Positions 54,600 to 64,000 of a stretch of 64,000 nucleotides of DNA are shown in pieces. Location: the NCBI GenBank assembly GCA_014529385.2, contig CM043967.1, forward strand, positions 3,686,001-3,750,000, given 5' to 3'. The notes under the pieces were generated by a model, which did no database searches, was not told the DNA's origin, and was given only the letters and a program-made list of their open reading frames with translations. The DNA comes from Adiantum capillus-veneris. Lineage: Eukaryota; Streptophyta; Polypodiopsida; Polypodiales; Pteridaceae. Numbering within the stretch: position 1 is the first letter of the stretch; every line of letters starts with the position of its first letter. The translations under genes and the position numbers were made by a program.

Positions 54600-54665
54600 A
54601 TATCTCTTGGAGCACATGTTCTATAGGTGATGTTCTCTTGGAGCACATGTTCTCTTGGAGCCCCG
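54600..54665. repeat. Short direct repeat TTCTCTTGGAGCACATG
   Basis: Three near-copies of (T)CTCTTGGAGCACATGTTCT lie side by side just before the duplicated block; the third departs after CTTGGAGC. Confidence 0.7.
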
Positions 54666-54959
54666 GACTCAACTTGAAGGTTGGATTGGAATAGAATTAT
54701 GGAAGCGATATACAATTTTGAGTCATAAGAGCAACTACATTAGTCCATCCTAAATTATTAGTTATGTGATCAGAGTGCTCATTAGTTATAGGCGTCCAAA
54801 CAATGCTTGTGTAGCTTTTTAGTATTAATCACTATAAAATGTGAACGCACTATTTGAAGAACGGGTAAGCTTAGTTCAGCCATTGTGTTTCTCTCCTTCT
54901 TCACCACTAACCTCTTTTCAATATACTAACTATGATTATGTGTGTGTTTCTTGCATTCC

Positions 54960-57900
54960 ATGTTTATGCATGTGTGTGTGCGTTGGTGTATTAAGATACT
55001 ACTTATACACGAAATAACATTTTGTTTAAACAAAAATTGGCATTAGAAGGTGGTTTGTACAAAAGTCATTCTCAATTCTACTCACTTTTGTACAATATAA
55101 TTAGAATGAAATAACATTTTAGTTATCATGTACATCAAGACATATCAGTTTTCGAGGACAAAATAAGCCTTTATATTTAAGGTTGGGGATTGCAGCAGAG
55201 TGAAACTTTTTTAAGCAAAGATAGAATTTTCACCTGCATCCATATAGATAAAACAACAAATTTTGCTTGACTTAGTTACGTTGACAAGTCTCAAAGAACC
55301 TATCAGTTGTTATCCATGTTTTACTTAGAAATTATTAGACTAACTATTGTCCTAAAAGTGTAAAATAAGTTTAAGTCCAAGTGTATGAAAGGCTTTTACG
55401 AGCTTTTCCTCTTTTAAATTAATTAAATGATTATTTAAAGATTGTTTTTTTACTTGAAAAGTATTGTTTTGTTTTGAATCATTTTGCACCAGCATGATTA
55501 CAATGAAAATCCAGCTTGGGTTCCATGTTTGAATTATTTAAAAAAGTTACTTTAGTGAAGAACAACTAGGGATTGGCTATCCTTAGAAGCTTGGAACTAA
55601 CTAATGCACTTCATTATAGATTCCAAGTGTTGTATAGCCAAATTACACACATTCCTAGTAGTACAAACCAACAACTAGCTTACCCTTTTATGTAAAGCAC
55701 TAGCGGTTCAAGTGTTATCAAATATTTCCTATTAGTAATGCTCCGAGCTTCACAAGTTAAGGTTAAGTTTAAAGAGTCCAAATAGTCTTCATAAGAGAGT
55801 TTTTCTTATGCCATCAAAAATTCCAAGACTAGCACCAGCTAATGTAATCTATCAAGTAGAGTATTTAAAAAATAAACCAAGCTTGTAAAACAACTAAGGA
55901 TTGTCCATATTATTACATGTCTAGCTTTGAAGCAAGGAAAAAGTCTAGCTTTGAAGCAAGGAAAAAGTGAGAGCCAAAGCATTTTTATGAAGATAAATCT
56001 ACTCAAGATAGATATCTTTTACCACCTTCAAGAATTTGTTAGGACATCTAGAGATCACAAAACATCATAACAAGAGACACTAGGTGATTACTAAGCTTGC
56101 AACCAATTCCAAAACCAATGCTAAGGTAGCCCTACAAGCATACTAAGTTTCAATTACAAGAGCCTAGACATAAGTAAATCAAGTCAGCAACCGTCATACA
56201 TGATTACGACCAAGCAAAGCAGTTTCAAAATTTCAAAAAATCATCAAAATTATGGCACGGGGTATTCACTAAGGGTTACCGTATGGTATCACGTGAGTGT
56301 ACAATAGGAGGGTTTTTTAATGCCAAATGGATAGATTTTACATAGGAGTGTCTCGTATGTAGGGGTTAAAAAGGCAATTTTGTTGCATGTAGGTGGCATC
56401 TCCCTATTACTACTAGTGAATCCCCCGTGAATGACGGTTTCATAAGAGCCTTTTAAGGCAATTAGAGATAAAATCCAACCATTATTACCATAATGGTCCC
56501 TCCAAAATTACTCAGTACAATGAGTGAGGCCAAGGTGAAGCAACCCATCATTTTTAGAGCACACTGGCTTAGACAGGGAGTATTTCCATCAGCAATTATT
56601 TACTTCAGTGATCAGCATGATTTAGACCAATAAGGCAAAATTACCCAACCAGTCAGTAGAAACACTAAAGACCATAAATAGAGTTACAGTGTTCCAAGTC
56701 AGAAGCAAAAACCCAAGACACTCCAAGTGAAGCACACCATTAAACAGTAAACCAATGCCAATATCAAACAAAAATTTAAAAGCTTATTAATAGAGCCAAG
56801 TAAAAGAACCTATAGTATGATTCTTTGTATTAAAAAAAAACAGATAAGAGTCGGCAGTCATAAAAGACTCTTTTTTAGATGTTATTTGCTACCATAAAAA
56901 TAACCAAAAGGATTTGTCATATGCAAGAATATAGAGTCAGATCATAATAGGAGCAAGTATTACCTTGTAAGCAAGCTCCTTTTATTAATAGAACAAGAAG
57001 ATGGGAGGGTCATGCTTCTCTTCTCAAAGCTTGTTAGAAGCCTCAAATTTTCTCTATCTTAGTGATTTAAATTATCCCAAGCAATAAGATACACATACAA
57101 TCAAAAAATATTATTTTAGTAAAGCAAACCACTTAGAATCAAATTTCAAAAGTAACGATAACAAAGTCTAGTGAAAGCCATAATCAAGTGAGATAAAAGT
57201 CAAATTTTTTAGGTAACTTGTGATGAAGAAGAACTCAGTCTTAACTCAGGAATGAATAATCCACGATTCTAAGCAAATTTCTCAATGGAAACACCAACTC
57301 ACTACATCTTCTCATTCTCATTCTCTCTTTATTTCTTTGGCAAACATAAAATTAAGAATAACCAAGGTTAATTGACGGATAGAAATCCCTTGCCTTATAT
57401 AGAGGAGGGAACTATGAAGAGGCCAGTATCCACCTGTATCCCACCATGAAGCCATAGCTAGTCTTGTTGTTATCAACACTCATTAGACAAGAAATGAATG
57501 AGTCTTATAGTTGTACTATAATTTTATGACCCTATCACAACGACTCACAAAAAAGATAGGGTAGAACAAAGATACTTTATAGGATCAATACCAAAGCAAG
57601 AAAGCATATGACCGTACCATCATGGCATTGACACAGCAATGTACGATAAAGAGAGCCTAGTGCCTCAACTATTTTCATATTCATCAAGATAGCCAAGTAT
57701 CAAGTAGGAAAGCATTGTCCCAAGCAAGATGATCTCCTACGGTCACGTACGTTTTGTCCATGTACAATATTCATCGAACTAGAAAATTTATGTCGTACGA
57801 CATCGTTACGTACGTTCAAAAATAAAAACACACAATTCTTAAGCCTGGATTTACACTTGAGACAATTAAACAATTGATTATCACATTGAACAAGAAGGCA

Positions 57901-58100
57901 ACTTGCAAGTGCCAAGTGCTGACACTCAAGAGTCGAGAGTCAAGATAATGAGACACAATGGGCATGAACCGCGATTTGCATTACATATGTCATAAATCAA
58001 AAAGCTAAGTTGAGATTTGAGAATCGAGATGATACAAAAAGTAGGCCTTCTAAGCTTCAATGGTGCAAAAAGTGGAAGTAGGGGAAAAAAAGATATGGGA
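54960..58100. other. AT-rich DNA without genes (copy 2)
   Basis: No supported gene. It is homologous to 39700-43500 apart from the insertions noted. Confidence 0.6.
56256..56429. mobile_element. MITE with 8-bp target duplication (hAT-like), copy 2
   Basis: 174 bp, inverted relative to the copy at 44164. Termini are CACGGGGTATTCACTA and TAGTGAATCCCCCGTG. Flanks AATTATGG and AATGACGG are an 8-bp duplication with two changes. The empty site is preserved in the other block at ~40955. The interior shares ACCGTATGGTATCA, GTGTACAATAGG and GGATAGATTTT with copy 1. Confidence 0.85.
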
Positions 58101-58111
58101 GACACTAAAAT

Positions 58112-58660
58112 CTAAGAGCTTCCTCCGCTCTCATCATCATCATCTTCCTCGTGTGAACTATGCCCAGTGATGTCATCTTCATCCTCACATGAATCGGATT
58201 GTGGTGTGTCATAATCTCCCTCACTAAGGAAATTTCCCTCGTCGTTATACTCCGGTTCTCTAGGCTCCATAGTGTTGGATCTACGAATAGGCACATCCTC
58301 CATAACGGAGGCCGCCGCAGCAATGGAGCCACTTCTCGAGCCTTGCTGCACATAGATTGTAGGAGTAGTAGCCTCCATCTCAATATCAGTTTATGTCTCT
58401 GCCTTTATAGGTATTGTTGATGCTCTACCACGGCCACGGCCACAAGCATGGGAAGCTCTTGCACCTCTACCTCTTGTAGCCGAAGGCGTAAGGACTCCAC
58501 TCACAATGACCCTCATGCGTGACCATGTGCGAGAAATCCGGCCGTCAATCTCCTCTAGCTCCAAGTAGAGTTCACAGAAAGTTTGCTCCTCCGTCATATC
58601 ATGCTCTTTGTTGACAATTTTGAGAGTCTCAATTGAGAGCTTGCAGTCATCAACATTGAC
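58112..58660 (-). pseudogene. Last exon of an unrecognised gene (copy 2)
   Basis: The paralogue of 43508-44052: EEQTFCELYLELEEIDGRIS, TRGRGARASHACGRGRGRAS, then an acidic tail (MEPREPEYNDEGNFLSEGDY, SCEDEDDITGHSSHEEDDDD) ending ESGGSS. A CAA-to-TAA stop separates the RG region from the tail. The splice acceptor AG seen in copy 1 is AA here, so this copy is doubly damaged. The acidic tail frame itself (58112-58378) is intact. Confidence 0.45.
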
Positions 58661-58732
58661 TTATTTGACAAGTTATAGACAAGAGTCAATACAAAGTTAG
58701 CACATGTGAATTGGAATGCAAATTGCCTTCAT

Positions 58733-59100
58733 CAAATTAGAACTTAGAAGATACTTTGTGAGGGAAAGCTCCTATGACTACTACCTAAGCACAAGGAACC
58801 TCTTTTTCATCAGGCTTAGGAAAAGAGGTAATCCTAGGGAAGTGCTGCTTAAAGTGTTAAACTCAATCGCGTATTTGGAAAGGAATAACCTTTTGAGTGA
58901 ACCTTCTTCAATCAAAAAAACCACCCCCATTCATTTTCAAAATACCTTTTACCCCCAAAACTAAAAAACTAAAGAAATTGGGAAACATATACATCAAGCT
59001 TGCCAAAACTCTCCTAACCTCTCCACTTGGAAAACCCATCACATGTTGGACCACTGGATATAATTTGCACACACTTCTCAAACACAATCCTAGTGCATAG
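58733..59100 (+). pseudogene. Penelope-like C-terminal ORF fragment (copy 2)
   Basis: The plus strand reads LRRYFVRESS, LSTRNLFFIRLRKRGNPREV, LLKVLNSIAYLERNNLLSEP, FKIPFTPKTKKLKKLG, a CWTT motif and LLKHNPSA with a stop, without the MITE found in copy 1. A frameshift lies at ~58950. It is 5'-truncated at the same place as copy 1, as expected if truncation preceded the duplication. Confidence 0.7.
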
Positions 59101-60279
59101 TGAGGTCAACGTACCCAAACTTACCCTCATTTATTTTGCTTTGCACTTTGTACAGGTTAATGGATAGCACTACTTTGGTTCATTCATCACCACATGTCCC
59201 CCTCGAAGATTAACCCCAATTTTGACACTACAACCCCTTTTTTTTGTCACTACTTTGTCCCCCTTTTTTACCCTACTTATAAGTAAGCCACATTTTTTTG
59301 TCCAATGCTCTATCCCCATACCCTAACAAGTGGCACACACCCCACTTGCCTCATGTACCTATATTTTATCAAACCAAAAGTCTGCGTTACCTACCCAACT
59401 TTATTATTCCATGATTTTTTGCATATATTGTGTGATGTCGCTCCCTCTCGCAAATTTTTGGAGAAAGCCCCTTTAAACAAACTCACATATGATTGCTTCT
59501 CTACCCTTTAAACCTTTGCTAATAATGCCCAACCTTTCAAACTTAACTCGCTCATGTTACTTTCACACATAGAAAGTCTAGAACCTTTCAAACTTTCAAA
59601 AAATTTCACAATTTCAAAATTGAAAATCTGTTTTTCAAATAATCTCCCTCCTAAAAAACTTGCACTCAACCTCCCCTACTTAAACACCCCACACACTCCC
59701 CTCCCAAAAAAAAAAATTCCTTCTCCAAGCTCCCTAGGAATACCACACATGAGCTCTCTAAGAGCGAAACGTGTTCGGTCCTATATTCCATCCCCCCCCC
59801 CCCCCCCGTTTTTTTTTTACCTCTCTTGCCCCTATCCTGCAATCAAACTAGAGTCCCTTGCACACTTGTTCATTATTATTGTATTTATTGAAAGCTTTGA
59901 TATGAAAATATAAGCATTGCACACTCCTTTAACATATCCCCTCCAATTTGCTCCACCCCCTCATATCTTTCCTATGATATCCTTCCGCTAAACTTACTTA
60001 CCTCTTGAATCCTTTCAAGTACTTCCCTAACACATCATTTACAAGCCTTAACTTAACGCCCTCTAATCCTACCCTTGCCCAAGGCCACTAGCATCAATCG
60101 GACGCCACACAGAATGCGGCCAATAAAGCTCTATAAAGCCTCTTTCTCAATCCTCCTCTGGAGTACAAGCAAACCCTTCAAATCATTTTAAAAGCTTATC
60201 CAAAAACCTTACTCTGAAGAATTTATTATGCACTTATTCTTGTCCTACTTTGCAGGCTTTAGATCGTTGCATCACTCGA
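59101..60279 (+). repeat. Penelope-like 3' UTR / pseudo-LTR (copy 2)
   Basis: It matches 44661-45817 to the end of the duplicated block. Here it is followed not by a full element but by unrelated low-complexity DNA. Confidence 0.65.
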
Positions 60280-60742
60280 TTTGGGCAATGACTCCTTTGC
60301 GGCTTCTCTTCCCGCCTTCCAAACACTCCCACCTTCATCCCCCAGCCCTCTACCAAACCTCCTTCCCTTAGCCACTAAACTCTACACCCACACAACTACT
60401 CCACTTGCGACATGCACTCACAACCAAGTCTTTCGCCCATGTACCACACTTAGCTTACATCACTCGCAACCCAACACTCACCGTGAAGCTTAGTATATAT
60501 AACACATAGCAACTCTAGAGCTCTTGCACATTAGCTGTATGCACGCAACAGGCACACCTAACACACTTGCCTCCATAACCACAGAACCTTGACATTGCAC
60601 AAATGCTCCATCCAATGCCAATGGAGACACACACACTCGCGATGCTCCAGCCTCAACCAGCGCTAAAACACACACATTTCTGCATCCAACGCCAACACAT
60701 ACACACACTCTCGCTGATGCTGCATCAACCAATGCAGACGCA

Positions 60743-60788
<46 letters not shown>

Positions 60789-61240
60789 AGCGCGCTTCTG
60801 CAGTCTCAACCTTCGCAAATGCACTCCCGGGTCTGCAGCCCATCTTTTGTCCTTGCATGCAAAAACCTACTAAGTAAACCCTCACTTGCTTGGCTCTCTA
60901 CCATATTCGCACCTGCACCTCCAGGGCGCCGCTACTTCCCCCTGCCACATTACACAAGCATACACACACAGTTTACTCACCATCAACATCTCAGGCTCCT
61001 TGCTAATACGTGACTCCCTACTATTAAAGTAACTCGCCTATAGCGTCTCAATTGCCCGGCTTGCTAAACACGCCATGGAGGACTATGCATTCGAAGACTT
61101 CACAACCAACGCTCAATGCCAAAACTCGCCATCTGTAGCTGCTTGCTAGCATGGAGGGCATCTCACCAACGGAAAGCCAACCAAGCTCCCAAATATGATA
61201 TTAATAACCCGGAGCTCACCTTAGATGCCTCTAAAGTCTT
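60280..61240. other. C/A-rich low-complexity DNA with (CA)n
   Basis: A C- and A-rich stretch with a (CA)n run at 60744-60785 and scattered CACACA. Open frames here are side effects of the simple repeats. No gene supported. Confidence 0.6.
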
Positions 61241-61247
61241 CGAAAGC

Positions 61248-61490
61248 ATGGGTAGATATTGTTCCCACTTGTCCTTATAATCTGACACAATGTATTTTAG
61301 CAAATCTAAGACAATAGAATAGCCTCTTCTGATTGTCCATCAGTTTGTGAATGAAATGAGGAGGAAAACTTGAGCATGGTGTCCATGTTTTCAAATAAGC
61401 CTCTCCAAAACAGGCTCGTCATAGGAGGATCACATTCACTGACAATAGACTGTGGCATACCATGGTACTTAAACACATTGTCTATAACAC
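61248..61490 (-). pseudogene. Gypsy integrase fragment
   Basis: The minus strand matches the integrase core piece at ~39040-39240 (antisense of the GMPQSI...D, F-N-MDTMLKFSSS and W-QYLPM segments). About 240 bases only, with no LTR nearby. Confidence 0.7.
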
Positions 61491-62170
61491 GGCATTTGTT
61501 GTGGGTAAGTAGCTTACATTATGTAAGGGCATAGCCTTGTCAACATTGGCTAATTCCAACTTTGGTTTCCAATGGCCTTCTTCTTCAATCCCATAGGTAC
61601 ATGGTTAAATCAATTTTTTGCCTTGAAATGGCTTTGATCTTCATGACACCATGAAAGTCTTAGGCATGCTATCAATCTTCAAACTTGGTCCCTTGTTGAA
61701 GGAGTGCAACCTCTAGAGGGCTTGATTGTGTCCAAGAGCATTGCCAAATTCTACTCCACACTCCTTCCTAGTGCTATTAAACACAAGGCCCATTGCCCTT
61801 TCATAGATTCTGTGGAGTGCAAGACATCTCTTTTGCAATAGATGCCCCATTTCAATGTGATTTGGTGAATTGCATGGCTCATCCACTAGCCGCTTCTCAT
61901 GTGCCAAGAGTCGCATTTTTATGGTTGGTGACTATGTAGTAATCCATAGGAACTTATGAAGCTTCAAGTGTCAACTCTCAGCAGTCATGGAGATTGACCA
62001 TTCTTTTAATTTTTCTTTGAAGTTTGAAGTTATCCTTAGATCTAACTTATACCCTTTTTGCACATACAAGAGTCCTTCGGGTGTTGTTCTTTAACATTCC
62101 TTCTTGGCTAGAAGGCCAAGGTTTTCTTGATGAATGCCTAAGGCACTCATGTATAGGGAAGTGCTAGACC
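61491..62170. other. Unassigned sequence, probably transposon-derived
   Basis: No recognisable protein motif on either strand. It lies between a gypsy integrase piece and a copia RNase H relic. Confidence 0.35.
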
Positions 62171-62179
62171 GTATTTCAT

Positions 62180-62800
62180 CAGTCCACAAAGGTCAGTAAG
62201 CTCAAAGCTTTGTGGAAAGCTTTGAACTTCTCACTAAGAAAATCCTTTGTGAAAAGATCAGTAGGGTTGTCCTACGTAGGCCTATAAGCTAGGCTTACCT
62301 CTCTTGCAAGTGCCAAAGCACTCTTACTATCAATAAAGATGGTGGTGGCACTGCTATCCAACCCCCAAGTCAGACAAAAGGCATATAAGCCACATGCACT
62401 TAACCATAGCTCCAAAAGCTACCATGTACTCAACCTCACAATTGGAGTGGCCATTGTGGGCTGCTTCTTGCTCAGGCAGGATATGCATGAGCTACCAAGC
62501 ATGAAACAAAAACCACTACTAGACACTCATGTGTCATAACAACTAACCCAATCCAAGTCTAATAAAGAATGTAAATCTAGCAGCAATGATCTTCCCTTGG
62601 GATAAAACAACCCAAGATATATAGTTCCACTCAAGTAGCCAAAGATGCGCTTAACTCCCTTCTAGTGCATAGACCTTGGGCTATGCATAATCTACTCACC
62701 TATGAGACTACATTATACCAAACATCTAACTTGTAATGCATACAGAGATAAGGCAACCATGAGGCTACTGATAGAGTGTGAAATCAAAGTAATCTGTAAC
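62180..62800 (-). pseudogene. Copia RNase H relic
   Basis: The minus strand, over several frames, recalls the copia RNase H: a MHWKGVKRIFGYLSGT-like helix at ~62670, a DTHVSSSGFCFMLGSSCISC segment at ~62500, and IDSKSALALAREVSL with an NPTDLFTKDFLSEKF-like end at ~62230-62340. Highly degraded. No LTR matches it in the window. Confidence 0.65.
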
Positions 62801-62953
62801 ATCACGAAGAGTAAGCTTCAAATCTATCTCCATAGGAGTAGCAATAGGCTTGCAATCCTCAACGCTAAGTCTACAAAATAGTATCTCAATATTTCTTGTT
62901 TAACACAAAGCAATACCTTCATCATCAACCGGCTTAGATTGTATGCCCAAACA

Positions 62954-63144
62954 TGTTGGGGTAAAGGCATATGTGCCTTGTCTGGTCGCCCACTGCTCAC
63001 CTTATTGTGTGTACATATATACAACATTAAGGAGTATCTCATTTAGAGCCCTACTCCACCCACACAACGTCTACTCTCTCCCTCGAGACCCTTCTCGCAC
63101 CGTACACACGGCATCGCATCCACACCGTGCACACGTACTCTTCA
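62954..63144 (+). repeat. Short LTR of a plus-strand element
   Basis: 191 bp, starting TGTTGGGGTAAAGG and ending CGTACTCTTCA, followed after two bases by the primer-binding site. TG...CA ends and tRNA-Met priming support an LTR. The other LTR would lie beyond the window end. Confidence 0.6.
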
Positions 63145-63146
63145 AC

Positions 63147-63159
63147 TGGTATCAAAGCC
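63147..63159 (+). other. Primer-binding site
   Basis: TGGTATCAAAGCC, one base different from the usual plant tRNA-Met site TGGTATCAGAGCC, two bases after the LTR end. Confidence 0.7.
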
Positions 63160-64000
63160 ACGATGGCGATCGACGTGCGTGCAACGGCTTTTTGGTGAGA
63201 GATGGTAGCGATGGAGCTCGGTTTGAGCTTGATTGTAGCAGATTCGGCAAGGCAAAATTGGCTCAAAGGAGATCGATGGATCTTGGACCTTGGTGTTCCT
63301 ACCGCATGTGCAACCCCTCTCGAGGAGAGGGAATCTTGTGAGAGAATAGGGGAATCTCTCCACAAATGGCATATTACAGAGATTGCAGAGCATTGTAAGC
63401 TCATGAGCAAAGGGAAGCCAACCGAACATCGAGTAGAGCAGTCAAGAAGAGGGAAATTTTGTGTGCAATTGAGCAACTTGGTGACTCAACAGTGAGATTT
63501 GAGGAGAATGAAGTAGGGTGCAGGGTGTGCAAAGCTTGAAGAAGTTGGGCAACAATGCATAGCAAGGGAAGATACAGCTGTGTCAAATTGCATATCTAAA
63601 TTGAAGTGCAAGCAAAGTCATTAGCAGCAGCGAGTGTAGGTTCTGTAGAATTAAAGGGCAGGAATCGATTGCAAAGCAGAGCATCCAAGTGGGAGCTCGA
63701 AAGTACAACAAGGGGAGGAAATTGAACAGCGCTACGAATTGGAATTGCTCACAATCGGGCAACCAATGGTCACTTGCTTGTGTGTAAGACACTTCTTGGC
63801 AATAAACATCGCTCGTCAAAATCGGCAGCGTCTGCAGTCACAATAGATAGTGTTGGAGAGAGGGGTTGCAGATTTTTGCAATTTTGGCAGAGAAGGTAGT
63901 AAATTAAAAGCAAATAAAAAATAAATAAAAAATTCTTTAATCTCTCTAAGGGTTTTCACACACACACACACACGACTCTCGAAACCGAGAGAGAGTGTGA
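63160..64000 (+). mobile_element. Internal start of the short-LTR element
   Basis: An ATG at 63163 follows the primer-binding site, but the frame (MAIDVRATAFW) stops at once. Longer frames on both strands at 63200-63500 carry no recognised gag motif. The stretch ends in (CA)n and GAGAGAG near 64000. It could be a non-autonomous element or a decayed gag. Confidence 0.35.

Larger units (their letters stand above)
54776..60279. repeat. Large duplicated block, copy 2
   Basis: The partner of 39483-45817. It lacks the 0.9-kb insertion and the 44164 MITE but carries its own MITE at 56256-56429. A ~24-bp tandem repeat (TCTAGCTTTGAAGCAAGGAAAAAG) at ~55919-55968 is unique to this copy. Confidence 0.9.

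Noticed and set aside
60490-60885. Cys-Val repeat protein frame
   Set aside because: Produced by (CA)n/(TG)n simple repeat; not a gene.

Overview
This is a plant nuclear window, almost certainly a large-genome land plant. Evidence: tRNA-Met-primed Ty1/copia and Ty3/gypsy elements, chromodomain integrases, plant-type LINEs and the last exons of a chloroplast-type thioredoxin-like gene with plant-style introns. A non-seed plant such as a fern or lycophyte is my guess, because of an endonuclease-less Penelope-like element and an unusual LINE family, but nothing here proves it. There is no rRNA, tRNA, CRISPR or prokaryotic operon structure. Nearly every long open frame is a broken transposon relic.

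Layout. (1) 1-14601: a gag-only gypsy-like element (minus strand) in tandem form, internal-LTR-internal-LTR, with ~1.95 kb LTRs. A nearly complete copia (6517-12163, 5-bp TSD TTTGG) sits in its second gag. The tandem is itself inserted in the integrase of a chromodomain gypsy (14602-17315), which interrupts a LINE ORF1. (2) 17316-35620: a head-to-tail series of minus-strand LINE copies whose junctions are repeatedly (GA)n/(TC)n tracts. It is opened by a gypsy LTR block, a plus-strand chromovirus and two gag-only LTR elements with clean TSDs (TGAAG; GGGGG). One LINE copy (32671-35592) has its 5' half inverted, as in twin priming. (3) 35929-36143: the only credible host gene, the 3' exons of a WCRKC/thioredoxin-like-3 type protein. 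(4) 36400-39475: LINE relics and a third chromovirus fragment. (5) 39483-45817 and 54776-60279: a diverged ~5.5-6.3 kb duplication holding AT-rich DNA, the last exon of an unrecognised gene, and a 5'-truncated Penelope-like 3' end. Each copy later took a different insertion of one 8-bp-TSD MITE. (6) 45818-49258: a larger Penelope-like element in tandem behind the truncated one. (7) 50085-53433: a decayed L1-type LINE. (8) 60280-64000: low-complexity DNA, integrase and copia relics, and the start of another short-LTR element.

No operating pathway is encoded. The biology is nesting order, target choice and rearrangement of mobile elements. The best candidates for something undescribed are the (TC)n-linked LINE array with its inversion, and the endonuclease-less Penelope-like element with its tandem 3' copies.
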